A stretch of 64,000 nt of DNA. It comes from Synechococcus sp. MU1617 (GTDB lineage: Bacteria > Cyanobacteriota > Cyanobacteriia > PCC-6307 > Cyanobiaceae). Location: positions 1 through 64,000 of the forward strand of contig NZ_VTLB01000006.1 in the NCBI RefSeq assembly GCF_020514235.1. The letters are read 5' to 3'. Positions within the stretch are counted from its first letter, which is position 1. Every line of letters begins with the position of its first letter. The position numbers and the translations under genes are program-made. Below, in pieces: positions 34,598 through 44,574 of this stretch. The notes beneath the pieces are model-generated. The model saw only the letters and a program-made list of their open reading frames with translations. It was not told the DNA's origin and made no database searches.

Positions 34598-36161
34598 GGC
34601 CCTTCAGGCTGGAGAGGGCGATGGCCTGCTGAAGCAATGGAGTTCCTGCAACCGCTGTGTTGGCCCACTGGAACAGTGGATTGGAGAGGATTCCGCCAAC
34701 GGCGGTGATGGCCACACATCCAATTAGGGCAACCCGCAGCGGCTGCATCCCCATCAACGACCAGTTCACGTCGGGATAGGCCTTGACCACATCGGAGGCC
34801 TCTTGGGGCTCCTTCACCACCATCATCTTGATGACTGAGATGTAGTAGTAGATCGAGATCACAGAGGTGACCAAGCCAACCACCACCAGCAGGTACTGGT
34901 GGTTGGCCCAACCGGCAAAGAACAGATAGATCTTTCCGAAGAAACCCAGCATTGGAGGAATTCCCCCCAGGGAAAGCAGGCAAAGACTGAGGCCGAGGGT
35001 GATTAGGGGATCCTTCTGGTAAAGCCCGGCGTAATCGGAGATTCGATCACTTCCTGTGCGGATCGAGAAGAGGATGATGCAGGCGAAGGCCCCCAAGTTC
35101 ATAAACAGGTAGGCCGCCATATACAAAACCATGGCCGCAAAACCGTCCTCTGTGCCGCAGACCATGCCGATCATCACGAAGCCGGCCTGGCCAATCGAGC
35201 TGTAGGCCAGCATTCGCTTCATCGAGGTCTGTGCGAGGGCAACAACGTTGCCCAAGGTCATGCTCAACACCGCCAGAACGGTGAATAGCAATTTCCATTG
35301 ATCGTCGAAGGCACCGAAGCAGCCCACCAGGATGCGAAGGGCTAGTGCAAAACCGGCTGCTTTGGAACCCACGGAGAGGAACGCCACCACAGGGGTTGGT
35401 GAGCCTTCGTAAACGTCAGGCGTCCACTGGTGGAAGGGAACGGCTGCGATCTTGAATGCAACGGTGGCCAAGACGAACACCAGGGCCAAAGCGGCCAGAG
35501 GTGTGGTGCTGGTCTGCAGGGCCAGGCCGATGGTGTCGAGGCTGGTGCTGCCGCTCAGGCCGTAGAGAAGGGAGGAGCCGTAGAGGAAAACAGCAGCAGC
35601 TGCCGATCCCACAAGCAGGTATTTGAGTGCTGCTTCCGAACTGCGGGCATCCCGCTTCATGTAGCCCGACAGCAGATAGCTGGCGACAGAGAGCGTTTCC
35701 AGCGAAATGAACACACTCACCAGATCCGTTGCCCCGCAAAGAAGCATGGCGCCGAGGGTGGCGGCGAGAAGGATGGCGGCGTACTCGCCAACAGGAGTGC
35801 CGCTCTTCTCGGCATAACGCCAGCTGATCAGTAGCGAAAGAAGCGTGGACAGGGCAATCACAGCCCTGAAGGCCACCGCCAGGTTGTCGGCGAGAAAGGA
35901 CCCGAGGAAGGATGGCTCTAGGGGTGCATTCCACTGCAGGGCCAGCAGAACCAGGGAGGTCCCTAGGCCGATGTAGCAAATCGGGGGCACCCAGCGTGTG
36001 GCGACCTTTTCGCCCGCCAGGTCCACCAAGAGGGTGGCGATCATCGCCAGCAGCACTGCTGCTTCGGGCAGCACTGCGGAAGCATTGAGAGAGAGATTCA
36101 GCAGCTCACCAGGGGCAGCCATGGCCTGGGTGGCGAGAAGGGAAGCACCCATGTCGGGCAT
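34590..36161 (-). CDS. ndhB: NAD(P)H-quinone oxidoreductase subunit 2 (NdhB)
   Basis: A core membrane subunit of the cyanobacterial NDH-1 complex, pumping protons in respiration and cyclic electron flow. From ATG 36161 the product has 523 residues, the family norm, with about 14 helices. Proton-channel landmarks include the [20 protein letters not shown] segment (short core GYMKRD), [13 protein letters not shown] and the [12 protein letters not shown] loop. The frame extends to 36263, but the added N-terminus is not needed. Confidence 0.95.
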   Translation of the reverse strand: MPDMGASLLATQAMAAPGELLNLSLNASAVLPEAAVLLAMIATLLVDLAGEKVATRWVPPICYIGLGTSLVLLALQWNAPLEPSFLGSFLADNLAVAFRAVIALSTLLSLLISWRYAEKSGTPVGEYAAILLAATLGAMLLCGATDLVSVFISLETLSVASYLLSGYMKRDARSSEAALKYLLVGSAAAAVFLYGSSLLYGLSGSTSLDTIGLALQTSTTPLAALALVFVLATVAFKIAAVPFHQWTPDVYEGSPTPVVAFLSVGSKAAGFALALRILVGCFGAFDDQWKLLFTVLAVLSMTLGNVVALAQTSMKRMLAYSSIGQAGFVMIGMVCGTEDGFAAMVLYMAAYLFMNLGAFACIILFSIRTGSDRISDYAGLYQKDPLITLGLSLCLLSLGGIPPMLGFFGKIYLFFAGWANHQYLLVVVGLVTSVISIYYYISVIKMMVVKEPQEASDVVKAYPDVNWSLMGMQPLRVALIGCVAITAVGGILSNPLFQWANTAVAGTPLLQQAIALSSLKGLG

Positions 36162-36272
36162 GACAGCCTGGAACCGTTGCGCTGCGGCGACTGTAGCGGC
36201 GCTTGACGCGCCGACGATCATGCAGAGCGCTGCTCGGTGCGATAAAGAAGGGGAACGGTTCACCTGCCGCTA

Positions 36273-38972
36273 GTGGCGCACACCCTCGTCATCGTTGAAA
36301 GCCCCACGAAGGCCAAGACCATCCGTGGCTTTCTGCCCAAGGGATTCAAAGTTGAAGCCTCCATGGGGCATGTCCGCGACCTTCCCAACAACGCCAGCGA
36401 GATTCCGGCATCGGCCAAGGGGCAGAAATGGGCCAATCTCGGTGTGAACACCGACTCGGATTTCGAGCCGCTTTACGTGGTTCCGAAAGACAAGAAGAAG
36501 ACGGTTCGCGAACTCAAGGACGCCCTCAAGGGGGCTGATCAGTTGCTGCTGGCGACGGACGAAGACCGGGAAGGCGAGAGCATCAGTTGGCACTTGCTCC
36601 AGTTGCTGGCGCCGAAGGTGCCGGTGAAGCGGATGGTGTTTCACGAGATCACCAAGGAAGCCATCGGCAAGGCCCTTGACCAAACCCGCGACCTGGACAT
36701 GGAGCTGGTCCATGCCCAGGAAACCCGGCGCATTTTGGATCGCCTTGTGGGATACACCCTGTCCCCTCTCCTCTGGAAAAAGGTGGCCTGGGGACTCTCC
36801 GCAGGGCGGGTGCAGTCCGTTGCGGTTCGGCTCCTGGTCCAGCGGGAACGGGCCCGGCGTGCCTTCCGCAGCGGCAGTTACTGGGACCTCAAGGCCCAAC
36901 TTGAGCAGTCGGGCAGCGCCTTTGAGGCCAAGCTCACCCATGTGGGTGGCCAGCGGATCGCCACCGGCAACGACTTCGACGAGAGCACCGGCGGGCTGAA
37001 AGCGGGCAGTGCCGTGCGGCTGCTCAGCGAGATCGAGGCCAAGGCGTTGGCTGAAGCCGTGCGATCCACCGCCTGGACGGTGGACGCGGTGGAGGAAAAG
37101 CCCACCGTGCGCAAGCCGGTGCCTCCCTTCACCACCAGCACCCTCCAACAGGAGGCGAATCGCAAGTTGCGCCTCTCAGCCCGGGAAACCATGCGCTGTG
37201 CCCAGGGGCTCTACGAACGCGGTTTCATCACCTATATGCGGACCGACTCGGTTCACTTGTCGGATCAGGCGATCAATGCATCACGCAGCTGCGTGGAGAG
37301 CCTCTACGGCAAGGAGTATTTGAGCAAGGGGCCGCGGCAGTTCAGCACCAAAGCCCGCAATGCCCAGGAGGCTCATGAAGCGATTCGTCCGTCGGGCGAA
37401 AGCTTCCGAACCCCCGGTGAGACCGGTCTTGATGGGCGAGATCTGGCGGTCTATGAGCTGATCTGGAAGCGCACCGTGGCCAGCCAGATGGCCGAGGCCA
37501 GGCTCACCATGCTGTCGGTTGATCTCAGCTCAGGCGAGGCCAGTTTCCGGGCCAGCGGCAAGCGCATCGACTTCCCCGGTTTCTTCCGCGCCTACGTGGA
37601 GGGCAGCGATGATCCCGATGCTGCCATTGAGGGGCAGGAAGTGTTGTTGCCGGCATTGAGCGTTGGCGATTCACCAGAGCCGAAGACTGTCGAACCTCTC
37701 GGGCATCAGACCCAGCCGCCGGCACGGTTCAGCGAGGCATCGCTCGTGAAGATGCTGGAAAAAGAGGGCATCGGCCGGCCGTCGACCTACGCCTCGATCA
37801 TTGGAACGATTGTTGATCGCGGCTACGCGACGCTGCTCGGCAATGCTCTTACCCCCAGCTTCACCGCCTTTGCCGTGACGGCGCTGCTCGAGGAGCATTT
37901 CCCTGAACTGGTGGACACCAGCTTCACCGCCCGGATGGAGAACACCCTCGATGAGATCTCTCACGGCAAGGTGCAGTGGTTGCCTTACCTGGAGGGTTTC
38001 TACAAAGGAGAAGAGGGCCTGGAAACCCAGGTGCAGCAGCGGGAAGGGGACATTGACCCAGGTGCATCCCGCACCATCGATCTGGAGGGCTTGTCTTCCG
38101 TGGTTCGTATCGGCCGTTTTGGCGCCTACCTGGAGGCCAAACGTGTTAGCGACGACGGTGAGGAAGAGCTGATCAAGGCCACCTTGCCCCGGGAGATCAC
38201 TCCGGCTGATCTGGATGAAGAGCAGGCCGAACTGATCCTCAAACAGAAGGCCGACGGCCCTGAAGCCATCGGTGAGGATCCCGAAACGGGTGATTTGGTC
38301 TACCTGCTCTTCGGTCAGTACGGCCCGTACGTGCAGCGGGGCCAGGTGAGTGATGAGAATCCCAAGCCCAAGCGCGCGTCGCTGCCCAAGGGGCAGAAGC
38401 CTGAAGATCTCACCTTGGAGGATGCCCTCGGACTGCTCCGCTTGCCGCGTCTTCTCGGTGAACATCCCGATGGTGGGCGCATTCAGGCGGGGCTGGGCCG
38501 ATTTGGCGCCTATGTCGTCTGGGACAAAGGCAAAGGCGAGAAGGATTACCGATCCCTCAAGGGGGACGACGATGTTCTGGCGGTGGGGCTGAGCCGTGCC
38601 CTCGAGCTGCTGTCCATGCCCAAACGGGGGCGGGGTGGACGCACCGCCCTCAAGGACCTCGGTAAGCCGGAGGGCAGTGATGAAACGATTCAGGTCTATG
38701 ACGGCCCCTACGGCCTTTACGTCAAACAGGGCAAGGTGAATGCCTCGCTGCCGGAAGGTAAAGGCGCTGACGATGTGACCCTTGAGGAGGCGGTGGAACT
38801 GCTTGCCGCCAAGGCAGCATCGAAAAAGGGCGGTCGTAAAACTGCCGCGAAAAAACCGGCGGCGAAGAAGCCAGCTGCCAAAAAACCTGCCGCCAAGAAA
38901 CCCCCCGCCACCACCAAGACCGGTCGGCTAAGGGCCAGTGCGGTGCGGGTGATCAAGCCGGCTGACAATTGA
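36273..38972 (+). CDS. topA: DNA topoisomerase I
   Basis: A type IA topoisomerase relaxing negative supercoils. The Toprim domain begins [12 protein letters not shown] and has the [12 protein letters not shown] acidic triad; the active Tyr is Y321 in ITYMRTDS. The C-terminus has two repeated domains with GRFGAYL and [13 protein letters not shown], then a lysine/alanine/proline tail of AAKKP repeats (about residues 855-885) in place of zinc fingers. Length 899, GTG start. It heads an operon with four overlapping downstream genes. Confidence 0.97.
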   Translation: MAHTLVIVESPTKAKTIRGFLPKGFKVEASMGHVRDLPNNASEIPASAKGQKWANLGVNTDSDFEPLYVVPKDKKKTVRELKDALKGADQLLLATDEDREGESISWHLLQLLAPKVPVKRMVFHEITKEAIGKALDQTRDLDMELVHAQETRRILDRLVGYTLSPLLWKKVAWGLSAGRVQSVAVRLLVQRERARRAFRSGSYWDLKAQLEQSGSAFEAKLTHVGGQRIATGNDFDESTGGLKAGSAVRLLSEIEAKALAEAVRSTAWTVDAVEEKPTVRKPVPPFTTSTLQQEANRKLRLSARETMRCAQGLYERGFITYMRTDSVHLSDQAINASRSCVESLYGKEYLSKGPRQFSTKARNAQEAHEAIRPSGESFRTPGETGLDGRDLAVYELIWKRTVASQMAEARLTMLSVDLSSGEASFRASGKRIDFPGFFRAYVEGSDDPDAAIEGQEVLLPALSVGDSPEPKTVEPLGHQTQPPARFSEASLVKMLEKEGIGRPSTYASIIGTIVDRGYATLLGNALTPSFTAFAVTALLEEHFPELVDTSFTARMENTLDEISHGKVQWLPYLEGFYKGEEGLETQVQQREGDIDPGASRTIDLEGLSSVVRIGRFGAYLEAKRVSDDGEEELIKATLPREITPADLDEEQAELILKQKADGPEAIGEDPETGDLVYLLFGQYGPYVQRGQVSDENPKPKRASLPKGQKPEDLTLEDALGLLRLPRLLGEHPDGGRIQAGLGRFGAYVVWDKGKGEKDYRSLKGDDDVLAVGLSRALELLSMPKRGRGGRTALKDLGKPEGSDETIQVYDGPYGLYVKQGKVNASLPEGKGADDVTLEEAVELLAAKAASKKGGRKTAAKKPAAKKPAAKKPAAKKPPATTKTGRLRASAVRVIKPADN
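38848..38913 (+). repeat. AAKKP repeat tract at the TopA C-terminus
   Basis: Four consecutive AAKKP units give a basic, histone H1-like tail at the DNA level visible as repeated gccgccaagaaacc-like blocks. It is likely a DNA-binding extension. Confidence 0.7.
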
Positions 38973-39385
38973 TGGCCCGTCTGCTTTGGCTGCTGCCTGT
39001 GGGGCTCCTGCAGGCCTGTGCCGGTACACCGGTCGCCGAGCAGTTGGAGCGATCCTTTGCGGTGCCTGAAGACAGACCGGTTCAGCTAACTGCGCCCGTC
39101 CCGGCTGTGAAAACCAGTCCAACGGTTGCAAGTTCCACTGCTGAGCCTCCCTCCGCATCGGAGCCCGAGGCTGTTTCCCGGCCTGAGGCAGAGAATGTCC
39201 CTGAGCTTGTGCCGCAGCCAAAACCGCGGACGGTGGCATCCCAACGTCTGCCCCAGGCGCCATACCGGATCACCATCCGTTTGGCCGGAGCCGACCCTGC
39301 CGCTCCTGCTGAAGCCGTTACCCGCGCCCTGCGCGAGGCGGGTGTTGGCTTCGCTGTGGAACGGATTGAGCGGGTTGAACCATGA
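38972..39385 (+). CDS. Small lipoprotein of unknown function
   Basis: From ATG 38972 (overlapping the topA TGA) the protein opens with the lipoprotein signal [18 protein letters not shown], the lipobox being LQAC. A Pro/Glu/Ala-rich linker leads to a C-terminal domain with YRITIRLAGADPAAPAEA and VGFAVERIERVEP, which looks like a short alpha/beta fold. No family recognised. It is coupled to the next gene by an ATGA overlap. Confidence 0.6.
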   Translation: MARLLWLLPVGLLQACAGTPVAEQLERSFAVPEDRPVQLTAPVPAVKTSPTVASSTAEPPSASEPEAVSRPEAENVPELVPQPKPRTVASQRLPQAPYRITIRLAGADPAAPAEAVTRALREAGVGFAVERIERVEP

Positions 39386-40035
39386 CCGAGGCGACTCCCC
39401 GGTTGAGCCGCCAGCAGGCTCTGAGGCTTGTTGAGGGGGCGTATCTCGCGGCCGCGACGGGGCTGATCTGGTTAGCCCTCTACTACTTACCGGTGGGTGG
39501 TGCGCTGTTCCGTCTGGCCCTTCCCCTGCCCCTGATCCTGCTGCAGTTACGGCGCGGCAGTCGTTCTGGTGCCGAGGGGCTGTTGCTTTCCGTGCTTCTG
39601 CTCACGGCCTTGATGGGGCCTTTGCGTGGGCCGCTGCTGCTGTTTCCCTATGGGCTTTTGTCGCTGTGGCTGGGTTGGAGCTGGTGCCGGGGGGTCAGCT
39701 GGTGGCTGAGCTGGTCGGGGGGCATCGTTCTTGGAACAGCAGGTTTTTTGGTCCGAGTTCTCGTGCTCTCGTTGCTGGTGGGAGAAAACCTCTGGGTGGT
39801 GATCACCCGGGCTGGCTCCGCTCTGCTCGACCGCTTGATCGCGGCGCTGCATCTGCCGATCACACCGGATCTCACCCAGGTGCAGTTGATGGCGCTGCTG
39901 TTGGTGGTGGTTCAGGAGGTCATCTACGTCCTGTCCCTTCATGCTCTGGCGTACTGGATCTTTCCCCGCCTGAAATCACCGATTCCGGAGCCCCCGAGGC
40001 TGCTTCATGGACTCATTGCCCTCGATCCCCTCTGA
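39382..40035 (+). CDS. DUF2232 membrane protein
   Basis: A polytopic membrane protein of 217 residues with about six helices (for example LALPLPLILLQLRRGSRSG, LLLFPYGLLSLWLGWSW and LLLVVVQEVIYVLSLHAL). The size and the charged LLQLRRGSRSG loop match DUF2232. Function unknown; cotranscribed with the CobT-like gene, whose start overlaps its end by 29 bases. Confidence 0.7.
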   Translation: MTEATPRLSRQQALRLVEGAYLAAATGLIWLALYYLPVGGALFRLALPLPLILLQLRRGSRSGAEGLLLSVLLLTALMGPLRGPLLLFPYGLLSLWLGWSWCRGVSWWLSWSGGIVLGTAGFLVRVLVLSLLVGENLWVVITRAGSALLDRLIAALHLPITPDLTQVQLMALLLVVVQEVIYVLSLHALAYWIFPRLKSPIPEPPRLLHGLIALDPL

Positions 40036-41206
40036 AACCTCGGTGTTGCCTGAGGGCTGTCAGCAGCTGGGACGTCTCGGTGCAAGCGCTCTGGATGCAG
40101 CGGCACTCCGTCCCTGGACCTCCAACGATCAACCGCTGGATCTGTTGCTCGTTCTGGCGGCAACACGAACGGCGGAGCATGAGGGGATCTCTGCCGCTGG
40201 CTCCACCGTGGCTTCGCGGCGCTACACCGCCCTGGCTGATGCGGAGCTCCTGATCTGTGGTCCGGCTGGACAGCGCCGTTGGCCCCTACCGCCACTGCCC
40301 GCTGGGGTCTCCCCCGCCCTGCTCAGTTATGTCGCGGCGCGACGCTTGAAGTTGACGCCGCAGGTGGCGGCTCTTGGCTTGGTCCAGAAACCCGATTTTC
40401 CCCACCTGGACATTGAGCCCCTGGATCAAGGCCCCTCGGCTTGTCTATCCACTGGTACGGCGATGCCATTGCTGCGGGTGCAGTATTTGTGGCGACAGGG
40501 AGAGCTGCTGGGGCGGCGGTTACAACGCCCCCTGGTGGTGGCGGAGTGTGTTCCAGGAGGCACCACAACCGCTCAAGCGGTGTTGACGGCCCTCGGCGTG
40601 GAGGTTGCCCATCTGATCAGCGGTAGTGCTCTTCATCCGCCGCAGCAGCTCAAGCAAGAGCTCGTTACCCGAGGGCTGCAGCGGGCGTCTCTTGGCGCAC
40701 ATCCTTCGGCCGAGCAGATCCTGGCTGCTGTTGGTGACCCTTTTCAGGCCTTCACCGCAGGGGTGTTGGTGGGTGCGGTCTCGGCGGGACAACCGCTGTT
40801 GCTGGGGGGCGGTTGCCAGATGCTGGCTGTTCTGGCCTTGGCGATGCATGCTTTGCCCGCCCGTCAGCGGGAACACCTGGCGGCCCAGGTGCTGATCGGC
40901 ACCACCGGCTGGCTTGCTGATGAGGGTGCGGCCGCTGCGGGGCAGTCACCCTTTGGCGGGTTGGTGGATGCCACCGCGAGCCACCTGGCTGCCGCACTGT
41001 CCGTCTTGGCCTGTGGCGTGCGTTTTCACAGCAGTACCCATCAACCCTTAAGGGACTATGAACGGGGCTATGTGAAAGAAGGGGTGGGGGCCGGAGCCCT
41101 CTTGCTGCTCGCACAGCTGCGCGGTTGGTCCTGTGACGACCTGGTGCTGGATTGTGAGCATGCCTTGGAGCAGCTGCTCAGCCGCCCCGTAACGTCAAGC
41201 CCATGA
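40007..41206 (+). CDS. CobT-like phosphoribosyltransferase (TIGR00303/UPF0284)
   Basis: Related to nicotinate-nucleotide:dimethylbenzimidazole phosphoribosyltransferase. Visible conserved parts are VVAECVPGGTTTAQAVL (substrate loop), DPFQAFTAGVLVGA, QPLLLGGGCQMLAVLAL and HQPLRDYERGYVKEGVGAGA. Marine Synechococcus are known to make pseudocobalamin, so the true acceptor base is uncertain. Length 399. It sits between DUF2232 and the binding-protein gene in a coupled operon. Confidence 0.85.
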   Translation: MDSLPSIPSETSVLPEGCQQLGRLGASALDAAALRPWTSNDQPLDLLLVLAATRTAEHEGISAAGSTVASRRYTALADAELLICGPAGQRRWPLPPLPAGVSPALLSYVAARRLKLTPQVAALGLVQKPDFPHLDIEPLDQGPSACLSTGTAMPLLRVQYLWRQGELLGRRLQRPLVVAECVPGGTTTAQAVLTALGVEVAHLISGSALHPPQQLKQELVTRGLQRASLGAHPSAEQILAAVGDPFQAFTAGVLVGAVSAGQPLLLGGGCQMLAVLALAMHALPARQREHLAAQVLIGTTGWLADEGAAAAGQSPFGGLVDATASHLAAALSVLACGVRFHSSTHQPLRDYERGYVKEGVGAGALLLLAQLRGWSCDDLVLDCEHALEQLLSRPVTSSP

Positions 41207-42216
41207 ACGTCTGGAGTGAGCGGTTGGGTCCCTTGAGCCGGCGCCATGTGCTCCAGATGATCGGGGCGACCGGCACCGTGCTGTTGGCGGGCTGTCGTCC
41301 TGCGACAGCCGCACCAACAATGATGGCTCCGGCTGGGGTTTTGCCGAAACTGTGGGCTGATGCCTTGCCCAAGCCCTGGCGCCTGACGCTGGCCCCAGCC
41401 CAGCAGGACTGGACGCCGGCGGATCAGGCGCGTGCCGATTTGTTGGTGATGGCTGATGGGTGGCTTGATGCCCATCCAGCGGACAAACTCCAGCCCATCG
41501 CCTCTGAACCGCTCTTCAGCCAGTTGGATGGTCAGGCCAAGGCTCTTCTGGCTGACCTCGGTGCCCTGCAGGATCGGGTGTTGCCGCTGTCCGTCAGCCC
41601 CTGGGTGATGCTGCTGCGGGATGACCCAGCCATGACCCAGAAGGGGTGGTCCCTGTTGCTGGATTCCTCCATGGCAGGACGTGTGGTGCTGCCCGCCAGC
41701 CCCCGCCTGGTGATGAGCCTGGCGGACCATCTGGGCGGAGGCCAAGCTTTGAGTGCGCTGCGTCGCCAGGTGCTCACCTACGACGACCGGCAAGCCATCA
41801 ACTGGCTGCTCAAGGGTGAGGCCAAGCTGGTGGTTCTTCCGCTCAACCGTTGCATCGCTCTGCTGGGGAGGGATCCCCGTCTTCGGGCGGTGCTGCCTGC
41901 CTCCGGTGCTCCCTTGCACTGGACTGTTCTGCTCCGACCGGAGGCCAGTCGTGAACCGGTGCCCCAGAGCTGGGTCGAGCAGGGATGGGGGGATCCCCTG
42001 CGTCGCCGATTGGTGCAGCAGGGATGGCGGGCGCCGATTGCATCGTCAGGGGCGATGGCGGATCAAAACGCCCTTTCGGCGCGTCTGCGGCCTCTGCTCT
42101 TTCCGTCTGCAGACACCTGGTCACGCTGCTGGTCGCTGCCACCGCTGTTGCCCCACGACCGGAGTGCCTTGGAAGAGCTCTGGCGAGATTCAGCTCCAGA
42201 GCCGCCGTCGCGGTGA
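41203..42216 (+). CDS. Substrate-binding-like lipoprotein without adjacent transporter
   Basis: The N-terminus SRRHVLQMIGATGTVLLAGC combines twin-arginine-like residues with a lipobox (LLAGC), so it is probably a Tat-exported lipoprotein. The rest resembles the polyamine/Fe-type periplasmic binding fold (WSLLLDSSMAGRVVLPASPR and QAINWLLKGEAKLVVLPL). No ATPase or permease is adjacent. Length 337; the ATG overlaps the CobT-like stop, and the end overlaps the convergent aldo/keto reductase by 27 bases. Confidence 0.7.
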   Translation: MNVWSERLGPLSRRHVLQMIGATGTVLLAGCRPATAAPTMMAPAGVLPKLWADALPKPWRLTLAPAQQDWTPADQARADLLVMADGWLDAHPADKLQPIASEPLFSQLDGQAKALLADLGALQDRVLPLSVSPWVMLLRDDPAMTQKGWSLLLDSSMAGRVVLPASPRLVMSLADHLGGGQALSALRRQVLTYDDRQAINWLLKGEAKLVVLPLNRCIALLGRDPRLRAVLPASGAPLHWTVLLRPEASREPVPQSWVEQGWGDPLRRRLVQQGWRAPIASSGAMADQNALSARLRPLLFPSADTWSRCWSLPPLLPHDRSALEELWRDSAPEPPSR

Positions 42217-43311
42217 AGCCTCCAGGCTTTGGTGGGTGTCTGCCAGCAGATCAGGGATGGGCAAGTGATGCGGGCAACGGGGAAGGCACTCCCCACAGCG
42301 TTCACAGTCCGAAGCATCGTTCTCTTCCCACCAGTGGCCGGCACGGCCGATCAGGTTGTAGCGCTCCTGCGCGAATGCGGTGAGCCCATGGCCTATGGCC
42401 AGATTGCGCAGCCGTAAGAGTTCGGGAATCGGGACCTCGTTCGGACAGGGAATGCAGGCCTGACACTGCTTGCAATGATCCTGGCCGAGGCGTTCCTGCT
42501 GCCGCCTTTCTGCCGTGATCAGGGCCTGTTGCTCTGCCTGGCTGAGGGGGCCATCCTCTTGAGCCAGTGTTGCGGCGAGTTGAAGATCGCCTGCAGCTGC
42601 GGCACCAACGGTCAGGGTGCTGATGCCCTGTGCCAGCAGGAACCGGTAGGCCAGCTGAAGGGGAGCAAAGGGGGTGCAGTCCTCCACCAGTGTTGGGCTG
42701 GGGGCCTGTAGGCGACCGCCTTTGTCTGCAGGGGAGATTGCCATCACACCGAGGCCTTGCTCAAGGGCCCAACGGGCCAAGGGCAGGCGCTGGGGATCCA
42801 GCCAATGCAGGTGCAGGCTGCAGAAACTGAAGCGCTGGCTGCGCAGCGCCCGATCGATCAGCGGGTTGCTGCCATGGCTGCTGAAGCCCACCTGGCTGAC
42901 GCGGCCGCTGCTGAGGGCCCAATCCATAAGCCTGGACCCATCGCCCACCAGGGCCCAGTCCAGATGTTCCTCCCGGTTGATGCCATGGATGGCGAGGTTG
43001 TCGAGCTGTGGACAGCCCAGCCGCTCCAGAATCTGATCAAGGTGGCGTTGTCCCTCTTCGAAACTCAGCCCCGGCAGCAGTTTGCTGGTGATCACCCAGT
43101 GGCCTGATCTTGTCCGGCTGTTCTGGCGAAGGGCCTCTCCCAGAAAACGTTCCGCAGGTCCGTAGGCCGGGGCGGTTTCCAGGTGATTGATTCCAGCTGC
43201 AGCTGCCGCGTCAAGCACTTCGGCCATCTGGGCCGCTGAGTTCAGGGCACGCATCGTGCCCAGGCTGAACAGGCTGACGGGGCGGCCGCTGCCGAAGGCG
43301 CGGGTTTTCAC
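42190..43311 (-). CDS. Aldo/keto reductase with C-terminal 4Fe-4S motifs
   Basis: The N-terminal 265 residues are an aldo/keto reductase barrel: LGTMRALNSAAQM, INHLETAPAYGPAE and LDNLAIHGINREEHLDWAL. The C-terminus adds two ferredoxin-type clusters, CKQCQACIPCP and CERCGECLPRCP, typical of the YdjG/Fe-S AKR subfamily. Its physiological substrate is unknown. GTG start, overlapping the bifunctional nuclease stop. Length 373. Confidence 0.88.
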   Translation of the reverse strand: MKTRAFGSGRPVSLFSLGTMRALNSAAQMAEVLDAAAAAGINHLETAPAYGPAERFLGEALRQNSRTRSGHWVITSKLLPGLSFEEGQRHLDQILERLGCPQLDNLAIHGINREEHLDWALVGDGSRLMDWALSSGRVSQVGFSSHGSNPLIDRALRSQRFSFCSLHLHWLDPQRLPLARWALEQGLGVMAISPADKGGRLQAPSPTLVEDCTPFAPLQLAYRFLLAQGISTLTVGAAAAGDLQLAATLAQEDGPLSQAEQQALITAERRQQERLGQDHCKQCQACIPCPNEVPIPELLRLRNLAIGHGLTAFAQERYNLIGRAGHWWEENDASDCERCGECLPRCPHHLPIPDLLADTHQSLEASPRRRLWS

Positions 43312-43856
43312 TCCTCCGAGGGTGCTTCGCTGTCTTGGTTGCGCAGATGGCGCACCAAGGCGGCAGGGCTGAGGTCGTCGACGAAACGGCTGAAGGCACT
43401 TTGATCTTCAGCATCGGCCTCCGCATCCACAGGAATCGAGGCTTCCGCTACCACCTCCTCCAGCATCCAGATGCTGCTCCCGGTTCGGATCGCCAGCGCA
43501 ATGGCGTCGCTGGGTCGGGCATCCACTTCAATCAGCTCCAGCACTTCGTCTTCGGCCAACTCCGCTTCGTCCAGGTCTGGTCGCAGCTTCAAGACCGCAT
43601 GAAAGGTGTTGTCTTCGATCGCATGAACAATTACGCGCTCCAGCTCGAGGCCCCCAGCCACCAAGAGTGCTGCCATCAGGTCATGGCTCAGGGGGCGTGG
43701 TGGTGCACCTCCCTGCAGCCCCGCCATGATGTTGTGGGCTTGTGCTTGGTCGATCCAGATCGGAACTTGACGTCGACCGCTTGGATCCCGCAGCAGCACC
43801 ATGGGTGTGCGGCTGGCGGCATCGAGGGCAATTCCGGCGACGCTCATTTCGACCAT
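43308..43856 (-). CDS. Bifunctional nuclease (DUF151) family protein
   Basis: The DUF151 core is present: VLLRDPSGRRQVPIWIDQAQAHNI, RPLSHDLMAALL and EVDARPSDAIALAIRTGS (short marks PIWID, DARPSDAIALA). Plant members act as bifunctional nucleases in defence; in bacteria the role is not settled. An added C-terminal acidic extension resembles a UvrC-like helix region. Divergent from ribE with 49 bases between starts. Length 182. Confidence 0.87.
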   Translation of the reverse strand: MVEMSVAGIALDAASRTPMVLLRDPSGRRQVPIWIDQAQAHNIMAGLQGGAPPRPLSHDLMAALLVAGGLELERVIVHAIEDNTFHAVLKLRPDLDEAELAEDEVLELIEVDARPSDAIALAIRTGSSIWMLEEVVAEASIPVDAEADAEDQSAFSRFVDDLSPAALVRHLRNQDSEAPSEE

Positions 43857-43905
43857 GTCGGCGGCGCAGCTCTATCCGATTATGGCCAGAGAGCCGCTGC
43901 GAGCG

Positions 43906-44574
43906 ATGTTCACGGGGCTAGTGCAGTCAGAGGGAAGGATCGAGCGTCGTGCAGGGGCGGTGGTGGTTTGGGGCTGCGCTCCTTTTGCCCCATTGGCGCT
44001 TGGCGACAGCGTGGCTGTGGATGGCGTTTGCCTCACGGCGGCAGAGCTGATGGGAGATGGCTTCCGCGCCGATGTGAGTGAAGAAACCCTTCGCCGCACC
44101 ACGTTGGGACGCAAGGCGGATCGTGGTGGAGCCGTGAACCTCGAGCCGGCGCTTCGGCTGAGCGACCGCCTTGGTGGTCATCTGGTGAGCGGTCATGTGG
44201 ATGCCATCGGTGAAGTCACCCACTTGGAGACTCTCCCTCACTCCTGGGCCCTGTCGATCCGCTGGTCGGAACCCCGATTCGGCCGTTATGTCTGTGAGAA
44301 GGCCAGCATCGCGGTGGATGGGATCAGCCTCACGGTGGCTGAATGTTCAGCAGATGGAACGACATTCACTCTCGCTGTCATCCCCCACACCTGGGAGGCA
44401 ACGACCCTGAGGCACCTGGCTGTTGGGGACACCGTGAACCTGGAGGCCGATCAACTGGCCCGTTATGCCGAGCGGCTGCTGCATGCCACCGCTGCCGATA
44501 AAGGAAACGCCGATGGCCGAAACAAGGATGAGGATCTGTCAGCCAACTGGCTGGCTGCTCACGGCTGGTCTTGA
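43906..44574 (+). CDS. ribE: Riboflavin synthase alpha chain
   Basis: Catalyses the dismutation of two 6,7-dimethyl-8-ribityllumazine to riboflavin. Two lumazine-binding repeats begin MFTGLVQSEGRIERR and GHLVSGHVDAIGEV; each has the GDSVAVDGVCLTAA or ASIAVDGISLTVAE type segment. Length 222 is normal. No FMN riboswitch fits in the 49-base gap to the divergent nuclease gene. Confidence 0.95.
   Translation: MFTGLVQSEGRIERRAGAVVVWGCAPFAPLALGDSVAVDGVCLTAAELMGDGFRADVSEETLRRTTLGRKADRGGAVNLEPALRLSDRLGGHLVSGHVDAIGEVTHLETLPHSWALSIRWSEPRFGRYVCEKASIAVDGISLTVAECSADGTTFTLAVIPHTWEATTLRHLAVGDTVNLEADQLARYAERLLHATAADKGNADGRNKDEDLSANWLAAHGWS

Noticed and set aside
36270-37148. 292-residue minus-strand frame over the start of topA
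   Set aside because: Antisense to the catalytic core of topA, glycine/histidine-rich and without motifs.
37671-38465. 264-residue minus-strand frame within topA
   Set aside because: Antisense shadow of the topA C-terminal half; no start signal or family pattern.
43857-43905. Possible FMN riboswitch before ribE
   Set aside because: Only 49 bases separate the two divergent genes, too few for the RFN element, and no RFN sequence marks are visible.
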